NCBI GenBank assembly: GCA_964437415.1
Contig: CAYTGN010000004.1
Coordinates: 1 to 64,000 of the forward strand
Reading direction: 5' to 3'
DNA length: 64,000 nt
Origin: CADEDV01 sp964437415
Lineage (GTDB): Bacteria > Bacteroidota > Bacteroidia > Chitinophagales > Chitinophagaceae
A model generated the notes under the pieces. It saw nothing but the letters and a program-made list of their open reading frames with translations. It made no database searches and was not told where the DNA came from. This document shows, piece after piece, positions 18,593-27,036 of this stretch. How positions within the stretch are numbered: the first letter of the stretch is position 1; each line of letters starts with the position of its first letter. The position numbers and the translations under genes are program-made.

Positions 18593-20020
18593 TCAGCACT
18601 CCGGCAAACTCAGCGGCACATTCACTGCCAGCCCCCCATCGGCAGTTTCTTTGTACTTATGATCCATATCTTTTGCAGTATCCCACATCGTCTTTATCAC
18701 AGCATCTAAGGAAACTTTGGCAAAATCAGGTGTGCTTTGCAACGCAAGCTGTGATGCGGTAATCGCCTTTATTGCACCCATAGTATTTCTTTCGATACAG
18801 GGCACCTGCACCAGCCCGGCAATCGGGTCGCAGGTCATGCCCAGGTGATGTTCCATAGCAATTTCGGCAGCCATCAATGCCTGCCGCTGTGTGCCTCCGT
18901 TCATTTCTGTTAACGCAGCCGCTGCCATAGCAGATGAAACACCGATCTCAGCCTGGCAGCCACCCATCGCAGCGGAAATAGTAGCGCCTTTTTTAAAAAT
19001 GCTCCCCACTTCGGATGCTGTCAGCAAAAACTTTATGATCTTATCCTCGCTGTCCCCATCGCAAAAAACAATATAGTATTGCAATACCGCAGGGATCACA
19101 CCTGCCGCACCATTTGTTGGCGCTGTGACCACCCGGCCAAAGGAGGCATTTTCTTCATTCACCGCAAGAGCAAAACAACTGACCCAGTCAAGAATGTATT
19201 TAAAATCGTTTCCCCCTTCTTTTATGGTCTTCATCCATTCCACAGCATTGCTGTATGTTTTAATGCCAAGTAATCTTTTATTTAATCCCGAAGCTCTTCT
19301 TTTCACATTTAATCCACCCGGCAGCACACCTTCGGTATGGCATCCCTTGTAAATACAATCACTCATCACCTGCCATATGCTCAGCAACCCTTCTTTTGTT
19401 TCCTGCTCAGTCCGCCACGCATTTTCGTTTTCCATCACCACTTCATGAATACTCATTCCCGTTTTCCTGCACCAGTGAAGAAGGTTTTCAGAGTTGTTGA
19501 CAGGAAAAGGCAATTGCACCTGTTGTAAAGAGGAGGTTTCTTCACCTTCCTTTTTCACAAAACCGCCACCAATGGAGTAATAGGTTTCGGCAATTGATTC
19601 ATCATTATTAAAAGTGGCTAAAAAGGTAAGTGCATTGGAGTGATAAGGCAGGGTTTCAGTAATTAAAAACTCAATATCCTCCCTTGGGTCAAACTCCACT
19701 TCATGCAAACCTCCCAGCAACAATTTATGCATCGCAGCTATGTCATTAATTTTTGCCTGGATATTATGTACATCAAAAGTTACAGGGTCATCACCGCACA
19801 ATCCTAATTGCACCGCCACATCGGTGCCATGCCCTTTCCCGGTTTTTGCCAATGAACCGTAAAACAAAACTTTTAATGCTCTGACTTCATAGAGCCGGCC
19901 AGCTTCTGAAAGTGTTTGAACGAATCGTTGTGCCGCCCGCCATGGTCCGAGTGTATGCGAACTGGAAGGCCCAACGCCAATCTTAAAAATATCGAAAACG
20001 GAAATAGGTTCGTAGGTCAA
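18593..20020 (-). CDS. sdaA: L-serine ammonia-lyase (single chain, iron-sulfur)
   Basis: Deaminates L-serine to pyruvate and ammonia. Family features: SVFDIFKIGVGPSSSHTLGPW at the N-terminus, GRVVTAPTNGAAGVIPA, GCQAEIGVSSAMAAAAL, and the Cys-bearing CDPIAGLVQVPCIERN that helps bind the 4Fe-4S cluster. The open frame reaches back to an ATG at 20095, but that part would translate through the upstream gene's terminator hairpin. I place the start at TTG 20020, giving a family-like N-terminus (476 aa). A perfect -7 box lies 17 nt upstream. Confidence 0.93.
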   Translation of the reverse strand: MTYEPISVFDIFKIGVGPSSSHTLGPWRAAQRFVQTLSEAGRLYEVRALKVLFYGSLAKTGKGHGTDVAVQLGLCGDDPVTFDVHNIQAKINDIAAMHKLLLGGLHEVEFDPREDIEFLITETLPYHSNALTFLATFNNDESIAETYYSIGGGFVKKEGEETSSLQQVQLPFPVNNSENLLHWCRKTGMSIHEVVMENENAWRTEQETKEGLLSIWQVMSDCIYKGCHTEGVLPGGLNVKRRASGLNKRLLGIKTYSNAVEWMKTIKEGGNDFKYILDWVSCFALAVNEENASFGRVVTAPTNGAAGVIPAVLQYYIVFCDGDSEDKIIKFLLTASEVGSIFKKGATISAAMGGCQAEIGVSSAMAAAALTEMNGGTQRQALMAAEIAMEHHLGMTCDPIAGLVQVPCIERNTMGAIKAITASQLALQSTPDFAKVSLDAVIKTMWDTAKDMDHKYKETADGGLAVNVPLSLPEC

Positions 20021-20037
20021 GCAAACAGAGTTTGAAA

Positions 20038-20045
20038 CAAAAGTA
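20038..20045 (-). promoter_or_regulatory. -7 box of sdaA
   Basis: TACTTTTG on the minus strand, an exact TAnnTTTG, 17 nt before the TTG start. The -33 position would fall within the preceding terminator hairpin. Confidence 0.5.
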
Positions 20046-20048
20046 CAT

Positions 20049-20075
20049 GAAAAAACCCCGGCGATAACGCCGGGG
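20049..20075 (-). terminator. Terminator of the FKBP lipoprotein gene
   Basis: A perfect 8-bp stem CCCCGGCG / CGCCGGGG with a 4-nt loop, followed on the minus strand by six T. It lies 28 bp beyond the FKBP stop codon. Confidence 0.93.
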
Positions 20076-20103
20076 TGCAGCAAAGCAGATAGCAATGGCG
20101 CTA

Positions 20104-20580
20104 TTATAAGAAATCGATGAGTTGTACTTCAAAAAACAATATAGCATTACCGGGGATGGTACCATAGCCTGCACATCCATAAGCAAGCGATGAAGGTATC
20201 AGCACTTTGATATGCCCGCCTTTACCTACTGTTTGTAAAGCTATCTGCCAGCCCGGAATCAGGCTTCCAAGCACCCAACCTGTCTGGGCATGATCAGTTA
20301 CCTGGTCAAAAATGGTCCCATTCAGGAATTTGCCGGTGTAACGGATATAAATGGTTGAATTAAGATTAGGTTTTGCAGCGATATCGCCTGCATCAAGCAC
20401 TTGAATATACATTCCGTTGGTTGGATCAAGCGTTCCGTTCATTGCATTGGTTGCCGCATAACCTTCGATCTGGGTAATCTCACTCTGCAGGGTCGCCGGT
20501 CTGCAGGTTTCACCTTTTAAACAGGAACCGGAAGCAAAAGCAAGGAAAATTAGCAAAGCACCAACAAACAAATTTTTCAT
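20104..20580 (-). CDS. FKBP-type peptidyl-prolyl isomerase lipoprotein
   Basis: 158 aa. The lipobox SGSC (Cys20) predicts an exported lipoprotein. The FKBP fold is recognised by IYIRYTGKFLNGTIFD, GSLIPGWQIAL, GGHIKVLIPSSLAYG and the closing AILFFEVQLIDFL. It catalyses cis-trans isomerisation of Xaa-Pro bonds, assisting folding of exported proteins. Two Cys (YGCAGYG and the one in GETC) could form a disulphide. Confidence 0.92.
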   Translation of the reverse strand: MKNLFVGALLIFLAFASGSCLKGETCRPATLQSEITQIEGYAATNAMNGTLDPTNGMYIQVLDAGDIAAKPNLNSTIYIRYTGKFLNGTIFDQVTDHAQTGWVLGSLIPGWQIALQTVGKGGHIKVLIPSSLAYGCAGYGTIPGNAILFFEVQLIDFL

Positions 20581-20657
20581 TTACACATTACTTTGATGAA
20601 TAATTAATTGTCTTTGACAACAGCGGGGTCTTTCCCGCTGCATGGCCGCAAAAATAA

Positions 20658-20987
20658 TCAGCCTGAATTATCTTTTGAAATCAATTCCCTGTAACGTTGT
20701 TCGTTGATGTCCCATTTGTGCCTGACACTGAATATGACAACAAAAACAGTAATAAGTATAGCTGCTGCCAGCAAGACCAATACAAGGGATGCATCATTCT
20801 TTCTGACGGCCTCATTTCGCACCATTTCCGCCTTTTTATACCAATTTGAAAAAAAATTGATGAAAATGGCCAGGATCAGCACCGAAGCCAAAGGCAGGCC
20901 CAGCGCTAATTGTTTCCACACTTTTTTCCGCCGCAGGCGGTTTTCTTTCCAGTATTCCACAAACTGCGCCTCTTCTTTTGTCAGCAT
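20658..20987 (-). CDS. Small two-TM membrane protein, unknown function
   Basis: 109 aa. A charged cytosolic N-terminus (EEAQFVEYWKENRLRRKKVWK) is followed by a TM segment (LALGLPLASVLILAIFINFF), a charged loop of about 20 residues, a second TM segment (ASLVLVLLAAAILITVFVVIF) and a charged tail. No family recognised. A perfect -7 box 7 nt upstream makes the mRNA leaderless or nearly so. It diverges from the SPOR-domain gene across a 63-bp gap. Confidence 0.7.
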   Translation of the reverse strand: MLTKEEAQFVEYWKENRLRRKKVWKQLALGLPLASVLILAIFINFFSNWYKKAEMVRNEAVRKNDASLVLVLLAAAILITVFVVIFSVRHKWDINEQRYRELISKDNSG

Positions 20988-20994
20988 ATTGTCG

Positions 20995-21002
20995 CAAAGT
21001 TA
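20995..21002 (-). promoter_or_regulatory. -7 box of the small membrane protein gene
   Basis: TAACTTTG on the minus strand, exact TAnnTTTG, ending 7 nt before the ATG at 20987. Confidence 0.55.
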
Positions 21003-21050
21003 AGGACAGCGGTTTTGCCTATTGCACCTGCAGACCAAATTAGTTATCTT

Positions 21051-22007
21051 GTGAGTCTTAATATCCAAACCTTGAAATTAGCACCACTACTTGCCCGGTT
21101 TCTTTATACTCATAAAAAGCTCGATCTGCCCGGCATAGGCAGTTTCACTCTTGACAGCAGCGCATCCGAAGAAGCCGATACCGGCAAATACCCCTCCTCC
21201 TTCAGTGAAGGCATCCGGTTTGAAAGTAACTCCTCAACGGCTGAGTCGCCTGAACTGGTGTCATTTATTTCCTCCAGCACGGGTAAAATGAAAGCTTTGG
21301 CTGCTGCCGACCTGAATTCACATCTTGAACTGGCGCAACAATTCCTGAATATCGGCAAACCCTTCCTGTTTGAAGGCATAGGGACACTCACCAAATTGCA
21401 AGCCGGCGAGTTTAGTTTTACAGCAGGCGAAATCATGCCGGGAAAATTAAAAGAAATTGCTGCTAAAGAAAGTTCTGCACAATCAACATCAGAAGAATCT
21501 TATGAGGATTATACAAATCTTTCAAAAACTAAATCAGGGTCACAAAGCTGGAATAAACCTCTGATAGCTTTTTTGGTGCTTGCCGGCATTGGCATCGCAA
21601 TATGGGGCGGTTATACACTATATAAAAATAATCAGAAAGACAGCGCTGATGTCAAAACTGAAACAGTGAAAGAAGATGAAACCATTCCTGTGACACAACC
21701 CGTAGAAGAAAGCTCAAACCCGGTTGACAGCTCAACTATCATTACGGTACCGCAACCTCCGGCAATCACTGCTGCTCCGCCAGGTAACTATAAATTTATA
21801 GTAGAAGTAGCCCGGCAGCAACGTGCCGTTGAACGCTTGAATAAGCTAAAAGGATTTGGACTGGATGTAAAAATGGAAACTGCTGATTCTGTCAATTACA
21901 AACTGTTTTTCTTATTACCTGCATCGCCGGCAGATACTGCCAGGATAAGAGATTCCCTTCGTTTTATCTACACCCCGGCATGGGGCAAAGCATTTGTGGA
22001 GCAATAG
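21051..22007 (+). CDS. HU/CCDC81-like and SPOR-domain membrane protein
   Basis: 318 aa from GTG 21051. The longer frame back to 20910 runs antisense to the neighbouring gene and is not protein-like. N-terminal segments LARFLYTHKKLDLPGIGSF and LNIGKPFLFEGIGTL resemble the paired bacterial HU-CCDC81 domains. A TM helix follows (PLIAFLVLAGIGIAIWGGYTL, about 180-200), then an acidic Pro-rich linker, then a C-terminal SPOR domain (YKFIVEVARQQRAVERLNKL). SPOR domains bind denuded peptidoglycan at the septum. This architecture, cytosolic HU-like plus periplasmic SPOR, fits a divisome-associated role (inference). Confidence 0.75.
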   Translation: MSLNIQTLKLAPLLARFLYTHKKLDLPGIGSFTLDSSASEEADTGKYPSSFSEGIRFESNSSTAESPELVSFISSSTGKMKALAAADLNSHLELAQQFLNIGKPFLFEGIGTLTKLQAGEFSFTAGEIMPGKLKEIAAKESSAQSTSEESYEDYTNLSKTKSGSQSWNKPLIAFLVLAGIGIAIWGGYTLYKNNQKDSADVKTETVKEDETIPVTQPVEESSNPVDSSTIITVPQPPAITAAPPGNYKFIVEVARQQRAVERLNKLKGFGLDVKMETADSVNYKLFFLLPASPADTARIRDSLRFIYTPAWGKAFVEQ

Positions 22008-22011
22008 CTTT

Positions 22012-22045
22012 TAAAAAAATAGCCGCTCACTTGCAGTGAACGGCT
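22012..22045 (-). terminator. Terminator of tRNA-Cys
   Basis: AGCCG-C-TCACT / AGTGA-A-CGGCT hairpin (22021-22045), followed on the minus strand by a run of T (complement of 22013-22019). It directly follows the tRNA 3' end. Confidence 0.85.
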
Positions 22046-22053
22046 TTGTGCTG

Positions 22054-22124
22054 AGGTCCCTAGCGGATTCGAACCGCTGTAGCAGCTTTTGCAGAGCTGA
22101 GCCTAGCCACTCGGCCAAAGGACC
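22054..22124 (-). tRNA. tRNA-Cys (GCA)
   Basis: 71 nt on the minus strand. Acceptor GGTCCTT pairs with AGGGACC, the anticodon stem CAGCT/AGCTG closes loop CTGCAAA with anticodon GCA, the T loop reads GGTTCGAATCC, and the discriminator is U73, as expected for Cys. CCA is not encoded. Confidence 0.97.
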
Positions 22125-22198
22125 AGTTGAATAGCTGCGAAAATAAAGCATATTTTTGAGATTGTTTATTCTGTTTATTCATTTGAAAAGAAATAGTT

Positions 22199-23077
22199 AT
22201 GAGTCGTATTGCCGAATCAGAACTGATCATTAGCAACCGCGGCGCCATCTATCACCTGGACCTGCGGCCAGAAGAAATTGCGGGAACTGTCATCACGGTT
22301 GGGGACCCCGACCGTGTTGCCGAAGTGAGCAAACACTTCGATTCTATCGACGTGAAAAGACAACATCGAGAATTCATCAGCCATACCGGCAGGGTGGGTA
22401 AAAAAAGACTCACCGTTCTTTCTTCCGGCATCGGGCCCGATAATATTGATATTGTACTGAACGAACTGGATGCATTGGCCAATATTGATTTCAGCACAAG
22501 AACGATCAAGCCGCAATTGAAGTCACTCAACATTATCCGCATCGGCACCTCGGGTTCCCTGCAGGCAGATATACCTGTTGACAGTTTTGTGGCTTCCACA
22601 CACGGACTTGGCGTAGATAACCTGCTTAATTTTTATCGACATGAACAAAATGAAGAGGAAAAACAACTGCTGCATTCCTTTAACACCCACACACAGATAC
22701 ATGGTCAAATCGGCAACCCCTATATCAGTAGTTGCGCTGCTTCACTGATCAAGCATTTTGTAAAAAATTTTCATCACGGCATCACAGTCACCTGCCCGGG
22801 TTTCTATGGGCCACAGGGAAGAATACTAAGATTGGGCATCCGTAATCCCGAATTCGTTAACCGGCTCACCGATTTCCGGTTCGGTCAGCATCGTATCAGC
22901 AATTTTGAAATGGAGACGTCGGCCATTTATGGATTGGGAAAACTATTGGGGCATAATTGTCTTGCCCTGAATGCCATTGTTGCCAACCGGGTGAAGAAAG
23001 AATTCTCCAAAGACGGCAAGGCAGCTGTAGAGAACCTTATAAAAAAATTTTTAACCATTTTCTCAGAAAGTATTTAA
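22199..23077 (+). CDS. Nucleoside phosphorylase (uridine/purine type)
   Basis: 292 aa of the PNP_UDP_1 family. Motifs: ITVGDPDRVAEVSKHFD (phosphate-binding), SSGIGPDNIDI, IRIGTSGSL and the late NFEMETSAIYGLGKLLGH (ribose-binding Glu-Met-Glu). These enzymes split nucleosides with phosphate into base and ribose-1-phosphate. The motif set is closer to uridine phosphorylase-like members, but the base specificity cannot be read from the sequence. Only 8 bp separate it from dapF, so they are probably cotranscribed. Confidence 0.88.
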   Translation: MSRIAESELIISNRGAIYHLDLRPEEIAGTVITVGDPDRVAEVSKHFDSIDVKRQHREFISHTGRVGKKRLTVLSSGIGPDNIDIVLNELDALANIDFSTRTIKPQLKSLNIIRIGTSGSLQADIPVDSFVASTHGLGVDNLLNFYRHEQNEEEKQLLHSFNTHTQIHGQIGNPYISSCAASLIKHFVKNFHHGITVTCPGFYGPQGRILRLGIRNPEFVNRLTDFRFGQHRISNFEMETSAIYGLGKLLGHNCLALNAIVANRVKKEFSKDGKAAVENLIKKFLTIFSESI

Positions 23078-23085
23078 GACTGTAC

Positions 23086-23874
23086 ATGAAACTTCATTTT
23101 TATAAATACCAGGGCACCGGTAACGATTTTGTAATTGCAGATAACAGAAGAAATGAATACTCTGGTTTGACCACAGACCAGATCAGGCGACTTTGCGACC
23201 GGCGTTTTGGTATTGGCGCCGATGGGATGATGCTGCTGAATAACAAAGAAGGTTATGACTTTGAAATGAAATATTATAATGCCGACGGAAGAGAAGGTAG
23301 CATGTGCGGGAACGGTGGCCGTTGCATTGTTAAATTTGCCTGGCACCAGGGCATACACAGGGATCTTTATCGCTTCCTTGCTTCAGACGGCGACCACGAG
23401 GCAGAAATTGATATGGATGGAATTGTTTCGCTGAAAATGAAAGATGTTGACCGTCTTCATAAAATCCACGGTGATTTTGTGCTGAATACCGGCTCACCAC
23501 ACTATGTGAAACTGGTGAATGATGTGATGGAACTGGATGTATATAAAAAAGGCCGTGACATCCGCTACAGCAAGGATTATGAACAGGAAGGTATCAATGT
23601 AAATTTTGTAGAACAGGGCGAAGGGGTTGACAAGATCATGGTGCGTACCTATGAAAGAGGTGTTGAAGACGAAACCTATAGTTGCGGCACCGGTGTCACT
23701 GCTGCTGCTATAGTTTGTTACCACAATGAAAATGGTTTTAATGAAGTGGAGGTAAAAACACTTGGCGGAACTTTATCGGTAGAATATGACCGGCTGGATG
23801 AAGAAAAATACATCAATATCTGGCTTTGCGGCCCCGCCGAAAAAGTGTATGAAGGAATTGTAGAGGTAAAATAA
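23086..23874 (+). CDS. dapF: Diaminopimelate epimerase
   Basis: 262 aa. Interconverts LL- and meso-diaminopimelate for lysine and peptidoglycan synthesis. The two catalytic cysteines are Cys74 (MCGNGGRC) and Cys200 (SCGTGVTAAA). The N-terminal FYKYQGTGNDFV is diagnostic. The frame is open back to 22957 inside the upstream gene, but ATG 23086 gives the family start. It probably forms an operon with the phosphorylase (8-bp gap) and the DinB-like gene (10-bp gap). Confidence 0.97.
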   Translation: MKLHFYKYQGTGNDFVIADNRRNEYSGLTTDQIRRLCDRRFGIGADGMMLLNNKEGYDFEMKYYNADGREGSMCGNGGRCIVKFAWHQGIHRDLYRFLASDGDHEAEIDMDGIVSLKMKDVDRLHKIHGDFVLNTGSPHYVKLVNDVMELDVYKKGRDIRYSKDYEQEGINVNFVEQGEGVDKIMVRTYERGVEDETYSCGTGVTAAAIVCYHNENGFNEVEVKTLGGTLSVEYDRLDEEKYINIWLCGPAEKVYEGIVEVK

Positions 23875-23884
23875 ATCTGTAACC

Positions 23885-24427
23885 ATGCATAAAGATGAAA
23901 TCATTCAAAACCTGGAGATTGCTTCACACGATTTCAGTCATTTTTGTGCATCAATTGATCAGGAATCATTTTTCAGGCAACCCGCTGAAAAATGGTCTGT
24001 TGCCCAGAATGTAAAACACCTCATTACTTCAGCCAGGATTACAAGGCTTGCTTTTACACTGCCCAAATTCATTGTCAGGATTTATGCCGGCAAACCCAAC
24101 CGCACTTCACGCAGTTATGATGAACTGATAAACAAATACAAACTGAAGCTGCAGCAGGGAGGGAAAGCAAGCGGAAGATTTATCCCGGAAAAAATTTCAT
24201 CAAACGGGAAAAAAGAAAAATGGTTACTGGATTATGACAGGGTTATGAAAAGCTTATGCAATGCCATTGCAAAAAAATGGAAGGACGATCAGCTCGATCA
24301 GTACATAGCCCCTCATCCCTTGCTCGGTAAAATAACACACAGGGAACTTTGCTATTTTACAATTTATCACAGCATGCATCACCTTGCCATCATCAAAGAA
24401 CGACTGAACGATTATCACAAGTCCTGA
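23885..24427 (+). CDS. DinB-like putative metal-binding protein
   Basis: 180 aa four-helix bundle of the DinB/YfiT superfamily. Landmarks are the N-terminal FFRQPAEKWSVAQNVKHLI and the closing HREL...YHSMHHLAII, supplying the His triad (KHL, YHSMHH) that binds a metal in the family. The function is unknown; members act as metal-dependent hydrolases or thiol transferases. It closely follows dapF. Confidence 0.8.
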   Translation: MHKDEIIQNLEIASHDFSHFCASIDQESFFRQPAEKWSVAQNVKHLITSARITRLAFTLPKFIVRIYAGKPNRTSRSYDELINKYKLKLQQGGKASGRFIPEKISSNGKKEKWLLDYDRVMKSLCNAIAKKWKDDQLDQYIAPHPLLGKITHRELCYFTIYHSMHHLAIIKERLNDYHKS

Positions 24428-24449
24428 TTCCCGGCTTCCTCTAATGCCC

Positions 24450-24457
24450 TAACTTTG
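24450..24457 (+). promoter_or_regulatory. -7 box of corA
   Basis: TAACTTTG, exact TAnnTTTG, ending 9 nt before the ATG at 24467. Implies a leaderless or nearly leaderless corA mRNA. Confidence 0.55.
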
Positions 24458-24466
24458 CGCCACCTG

Positions 24467-25405
24467 ATGATCCAGTATTTTAAAAATATCAGCCATCAAA
24501 CGGTGCAGGTTGACAAACCCGAAAACGGGATTTGGGTGAATGTTTTGCCCCCGCTGAAACAGGAAGAGTTCTCCGAACTTTCTGCCGAACTGGAAATACC
24601 GATTGATTTCCTTACCGATTCATTGGATATAGATGAAAGAAGCCGCTTTGAGGAAGAAGACAAAGTGAAGCTCATTGTAATTAAAACGCCAACCGAAAAC
24701 AATTCCTTCAACGAGAGTGATGCTTTTTATATTACCATTCCGATCTGCGTCATCCTTACCCACAACCAGATCGTCACTGTTAATTCGTTCGAGAATACGG
24801 CTATTAAAAAATTCCTGAGCACTTTCCAGAACCGCCACCCGGACAAGCGGAACATGATGGTATTGAAAATATTTGAAAAGATCGTTCAGAATTTTATGGA
24901 ACACCTCAAGGAGATCAACCTGCGCCGCAACCTGCTGGAGCAAAAACTCTATGGATCCAACAGGAATGAACAACTGCTGCAACTGATGCGCATACAAAAA
25001 AGTTTGGTCTATTTTGTAACGGCACTCCGTTCCAATGAAATGCTGATGATGAAATTAGAACGAACCAACTTCCTGGGGCTGAATGAAGATGAAAAAGAAT
25101 TTCTCAATGACCTGATCGTAGACAACTCACAGGCACTTGAAATGGCGAATATCTACGCCAACATCCTTTCCAGCACAATGGATGCCTTTGCGAGCATCAT
25201 TGCCAATAACCAGAATGAAGTGTTGAAAAAGTTAGCAGTGATCACCATAGTACTCACCTTTCCTGTGTTGATCGCCAGTATTTTTGGAATGAATGTACGA
25301 AGTGGTTTTGAACATTCACCTTATGCTTTTTATGTGGTGGTGTTTCTTTCCTTGATCATTGCTCTGGTGATCGGCTGGCTTTTCATCCGCAAAAAGATAT
25401 TCTGA
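24467..25405 (+). CDS. corA: CorA-family divalent cation transporter
   Basis: 312 aa from ATG 24467; a TTG four codons earlier opens the frame but the ATG is closer to the -7 box geometry. The soluble N-terminal domain is followed by a long helix and two C-terminal TM segments. The selectivity motif GMN lies in SIFGMNVRSGF. It is likely a homopentameric Mg2+/Co2+ channel in the inner membrane. The Nudix gene follows after 4 bp. Confidence 0.93.
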   Translation: MIQYFKNISHQTVQVDKPENGIWVNVLPPLKQEEFSELSAELEIPIDFLTDSLDIDERSRFEEEDKVKLIVIKTPTENNSFNESDAFYITIPICVILTHNQIVTVNSFENTAIKKFLSTFQNRHPDKRNMMVLKIFEKIVQNFMEHLKEINLRRNLLEQKLYGSNRNEQLLQLMRIQKSLVYFVTALRSNEMLMMKLERTNFLGLNEDEKEFLNDLIVDNSQALEMANIYANILSSTMDAFASIIANNQNEVLKKLAVITIVLTFPVLIASIFGMNVRSGFEHSPYAFYVVVFLSLIIALVIGWLFIRKKIF

Positions 25406-25409
25406 TCGT

Positions 25410-25874
25410 ATGAACCGCTTCAACATCCGTGTATATGGTATTTTACTGAATGAGCAAAAGCAGGTGCTGGTGAGTGAAGAGTTAATCCGGGGAAATTATT
25501 ATACCAAATTTCCCGGTGGTGGCCTTGAGTTTGGTGAAGGTTTGCGAAATTGCCTTGCCCGGGAATTCAAAGAAGAAATGGATCTCAGCGTAGAAGTTGG
25601 CGATCATATTTACACTACTGACTTTTTCCAGCTATCTGCTTTCAACCCGCAGCACCAGATCATCTCCGTTTATTATTTTGCCAAAGCTCTTGAGGAAATA
25701 AAAGCGCCGCTGCGCAATAAACCTTTTGATTTTGATGAGCGGGAATTAAAAACCTATGCCGCCACTGGAGAAACAGAAACTTTCCGGTTTATTGACTGGC
25801 ATGATTTCTCCGAAGATATTCTGTCTCTTCCAATTGACAGGATCGTTGCAAGGATGGTCAAAGAAAGATTTTAA
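25410..25874 (+). CDS. Nudix hydrolase
   Basis: 154 aa. The Nudix box runs from Gly37 to Leu59 (G-x5-E-x7-REFKEEMDL), matching GX5EX7REUXEEXGU except Asp for the final Gly. Hydrolyses a nucleoside-diphosphate-linked compound; the substrate cannot be told. It follows corA by 4 bp and overlaps the convergent transporter gene by 4 bp. Confidence 0.92.
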   Translation: MNRFNIRVYGILLNEQKQVLVSEELIRGNYYTKFPGGGLEFGEGLRNCLAREFKEEMDLSVEVGDHIYTTDFFQLSAFNPQHQIISVYYFAKALEEIKAPLRNKPFDFDERELKTYAATGETETFRFIDWHDFSEDILSLPIDRIVARMVKERF

Positions 25875-26662
25875 CTTTCCTGCATCGCTGCCTGTTTCAT
25901 CTCTGTGGCCTGCTCTTTCCCCAGGTATTTTTCTATGCGATGATGAACTAAGTAAATAACAGGTGTCATCAAGATGGCAATGATGAATTTGTATAAGTAA
26001 TTGCCTGCGCAAACTGTCATCACCAAACTAAACGACCAGGGAGAAGATTGTCCCGATAGCCTTGGCGCAACATAAAATGCAATGAAAAGCACCACAAAGC
26101 TGTCAATCAATTGCGATATAAGTGTTGACCCGGTTGCTCTCAGCCATAACTTTTTCTCTCCCGTAAGTTTCTTGATGCGATGAAAAATATATACATCCAG
26201 TAATTGCCCGATGAGAAAAGCGGTTAGCGAAGCAATGATGATGGCCTGGCTTTGGCCAAAAATGCCTGCATAGGCCTTATCACTGTCCGGCACACCCGGG
26301 AAATAGTTGGTGGCCCAGAAATCGGCCGGGTGCAGGCGGATAGCCCCAAAAAACATAATGAATGTATAAGCAATCAGCCCGATGGTGAGAAAAGAAAGAA
26401 ACCTCACCCCTTTTTTCCCGTAATACTCATTGACGATGTCCGTCATCACAAACACCACCGGCCATAACAAAACACCGGCTGTGAGGTTAAAAGAAAATTC
26501 ATTGCCGAAGATGCGCAGGCTTAGCGGCTCATATCCGAATGTTTTTTCCACTGAAAAAAGTTTGACTCCCATGATCTCGGCGATCAGGGCATTGGCAATA
26601 AAAAATCCTCCCAGGACGATGAAAAGGCGGGTGGGTTTATGCTGAATGATTGTTTTGACCAT
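25871..26662 (-). CDS. Queuosine precursor transporter (YhhQ/VUT family)
   Basis: 263 aa with about six to seven TM segments and the family motifs NALIAEIMGVKLF, FNLTAGVLLWPVVFVMTDIVNEYYGKKG and QLIDSFVVLFIAF. YhhQ-type proteins import preQ0/preQ1 for queuosine tRNA modification. Its start lies 26 bp inside the end of the upstream small membrane protein gene, suggesting translational coupling. Confidence 0.9.
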   Translation of the reverse strand: MVKTIIQHKPTRLFIVLGGFFIANALIAEIMGVKLFSVEKTFGYEPLSLRIFGNEFSFNLTAGVLLWPVVFVMTDIVNEYYGKKGVRFLSFLTIGLIAYTFIMFFGAIRLHPADFWATNYFPGVPDSDKAYAGIFGQSQAIIIASLTAFLIGQLLDVYIFHRIKKLTGEKKLWLRATGSTLISQLIDSFVVLFIAFYVAPRLSGQSSPWSFSLVMTVCAGNYLYKFIIAILMTPVIYLVHHRIEKYLGKEQATEMKQAAMQES

Positions 26663-26945
26663 TGTTGATGATTATATACAGCAGCAACACAAATAGAAAA
26701 AAGATATTACTGATTACCAGCCACACTGGAACGGTGTCTGTCAGTTTTCTTTTGAGTATCACAACGACAATATAGCAGAGCAGCGTGAGAGGCACTAACA
26801 GCATCCCCATAAAATGACCGATGGTGGCAATGGTGCCGATGATATGCTGTTCATGGGTCCAGTTCCACAACAAAATAGATAGTGACAACAGGAAACAAAT
26901 GCCGCAAATGAAGGCCAGTCTTGACAAAAATAAAAGCCAGCGCAT
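26637..26945 (-). CDS. Small membrane protein, unknown function
   Basis: 102 aa with three hydrophobic segments (LAFICGICFLLSLSILLW; FMGMLLVPLTLLCYIVVVIL; VWLVISNIFFLFVLLLYIII). No recognised family. It heads a two-gene leftward operon with the queuosine-precursor transporter (26-bp overlap), so it may assist that transporter (inference). Confidence 0.6.
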   Translation of the reverse strand: MRWLLFLSRLAFICGICFLLSLSILLWNWTHEQHIIGTIATIGHFMGMLLVPLTLLCYIVVVILKRKLTDTVPVWLVISNIFFLFVLLLYIIINNGQNNHSA

Positions 26946-27036
26946 GGACGATTTTCGTCTAAAATAGCATTATTTTGTCAGCCTGATACCCGGAAATACA
27001 CGATCCATTTTCCCGGGCATTTGAAAAATTACATAC

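Noticed and set aside
20021..20095. N-terminal extension of SdaA to ATG 20095
   Set aside because: It would translate through a perfect terminator hairpin and is not SdaA-like.
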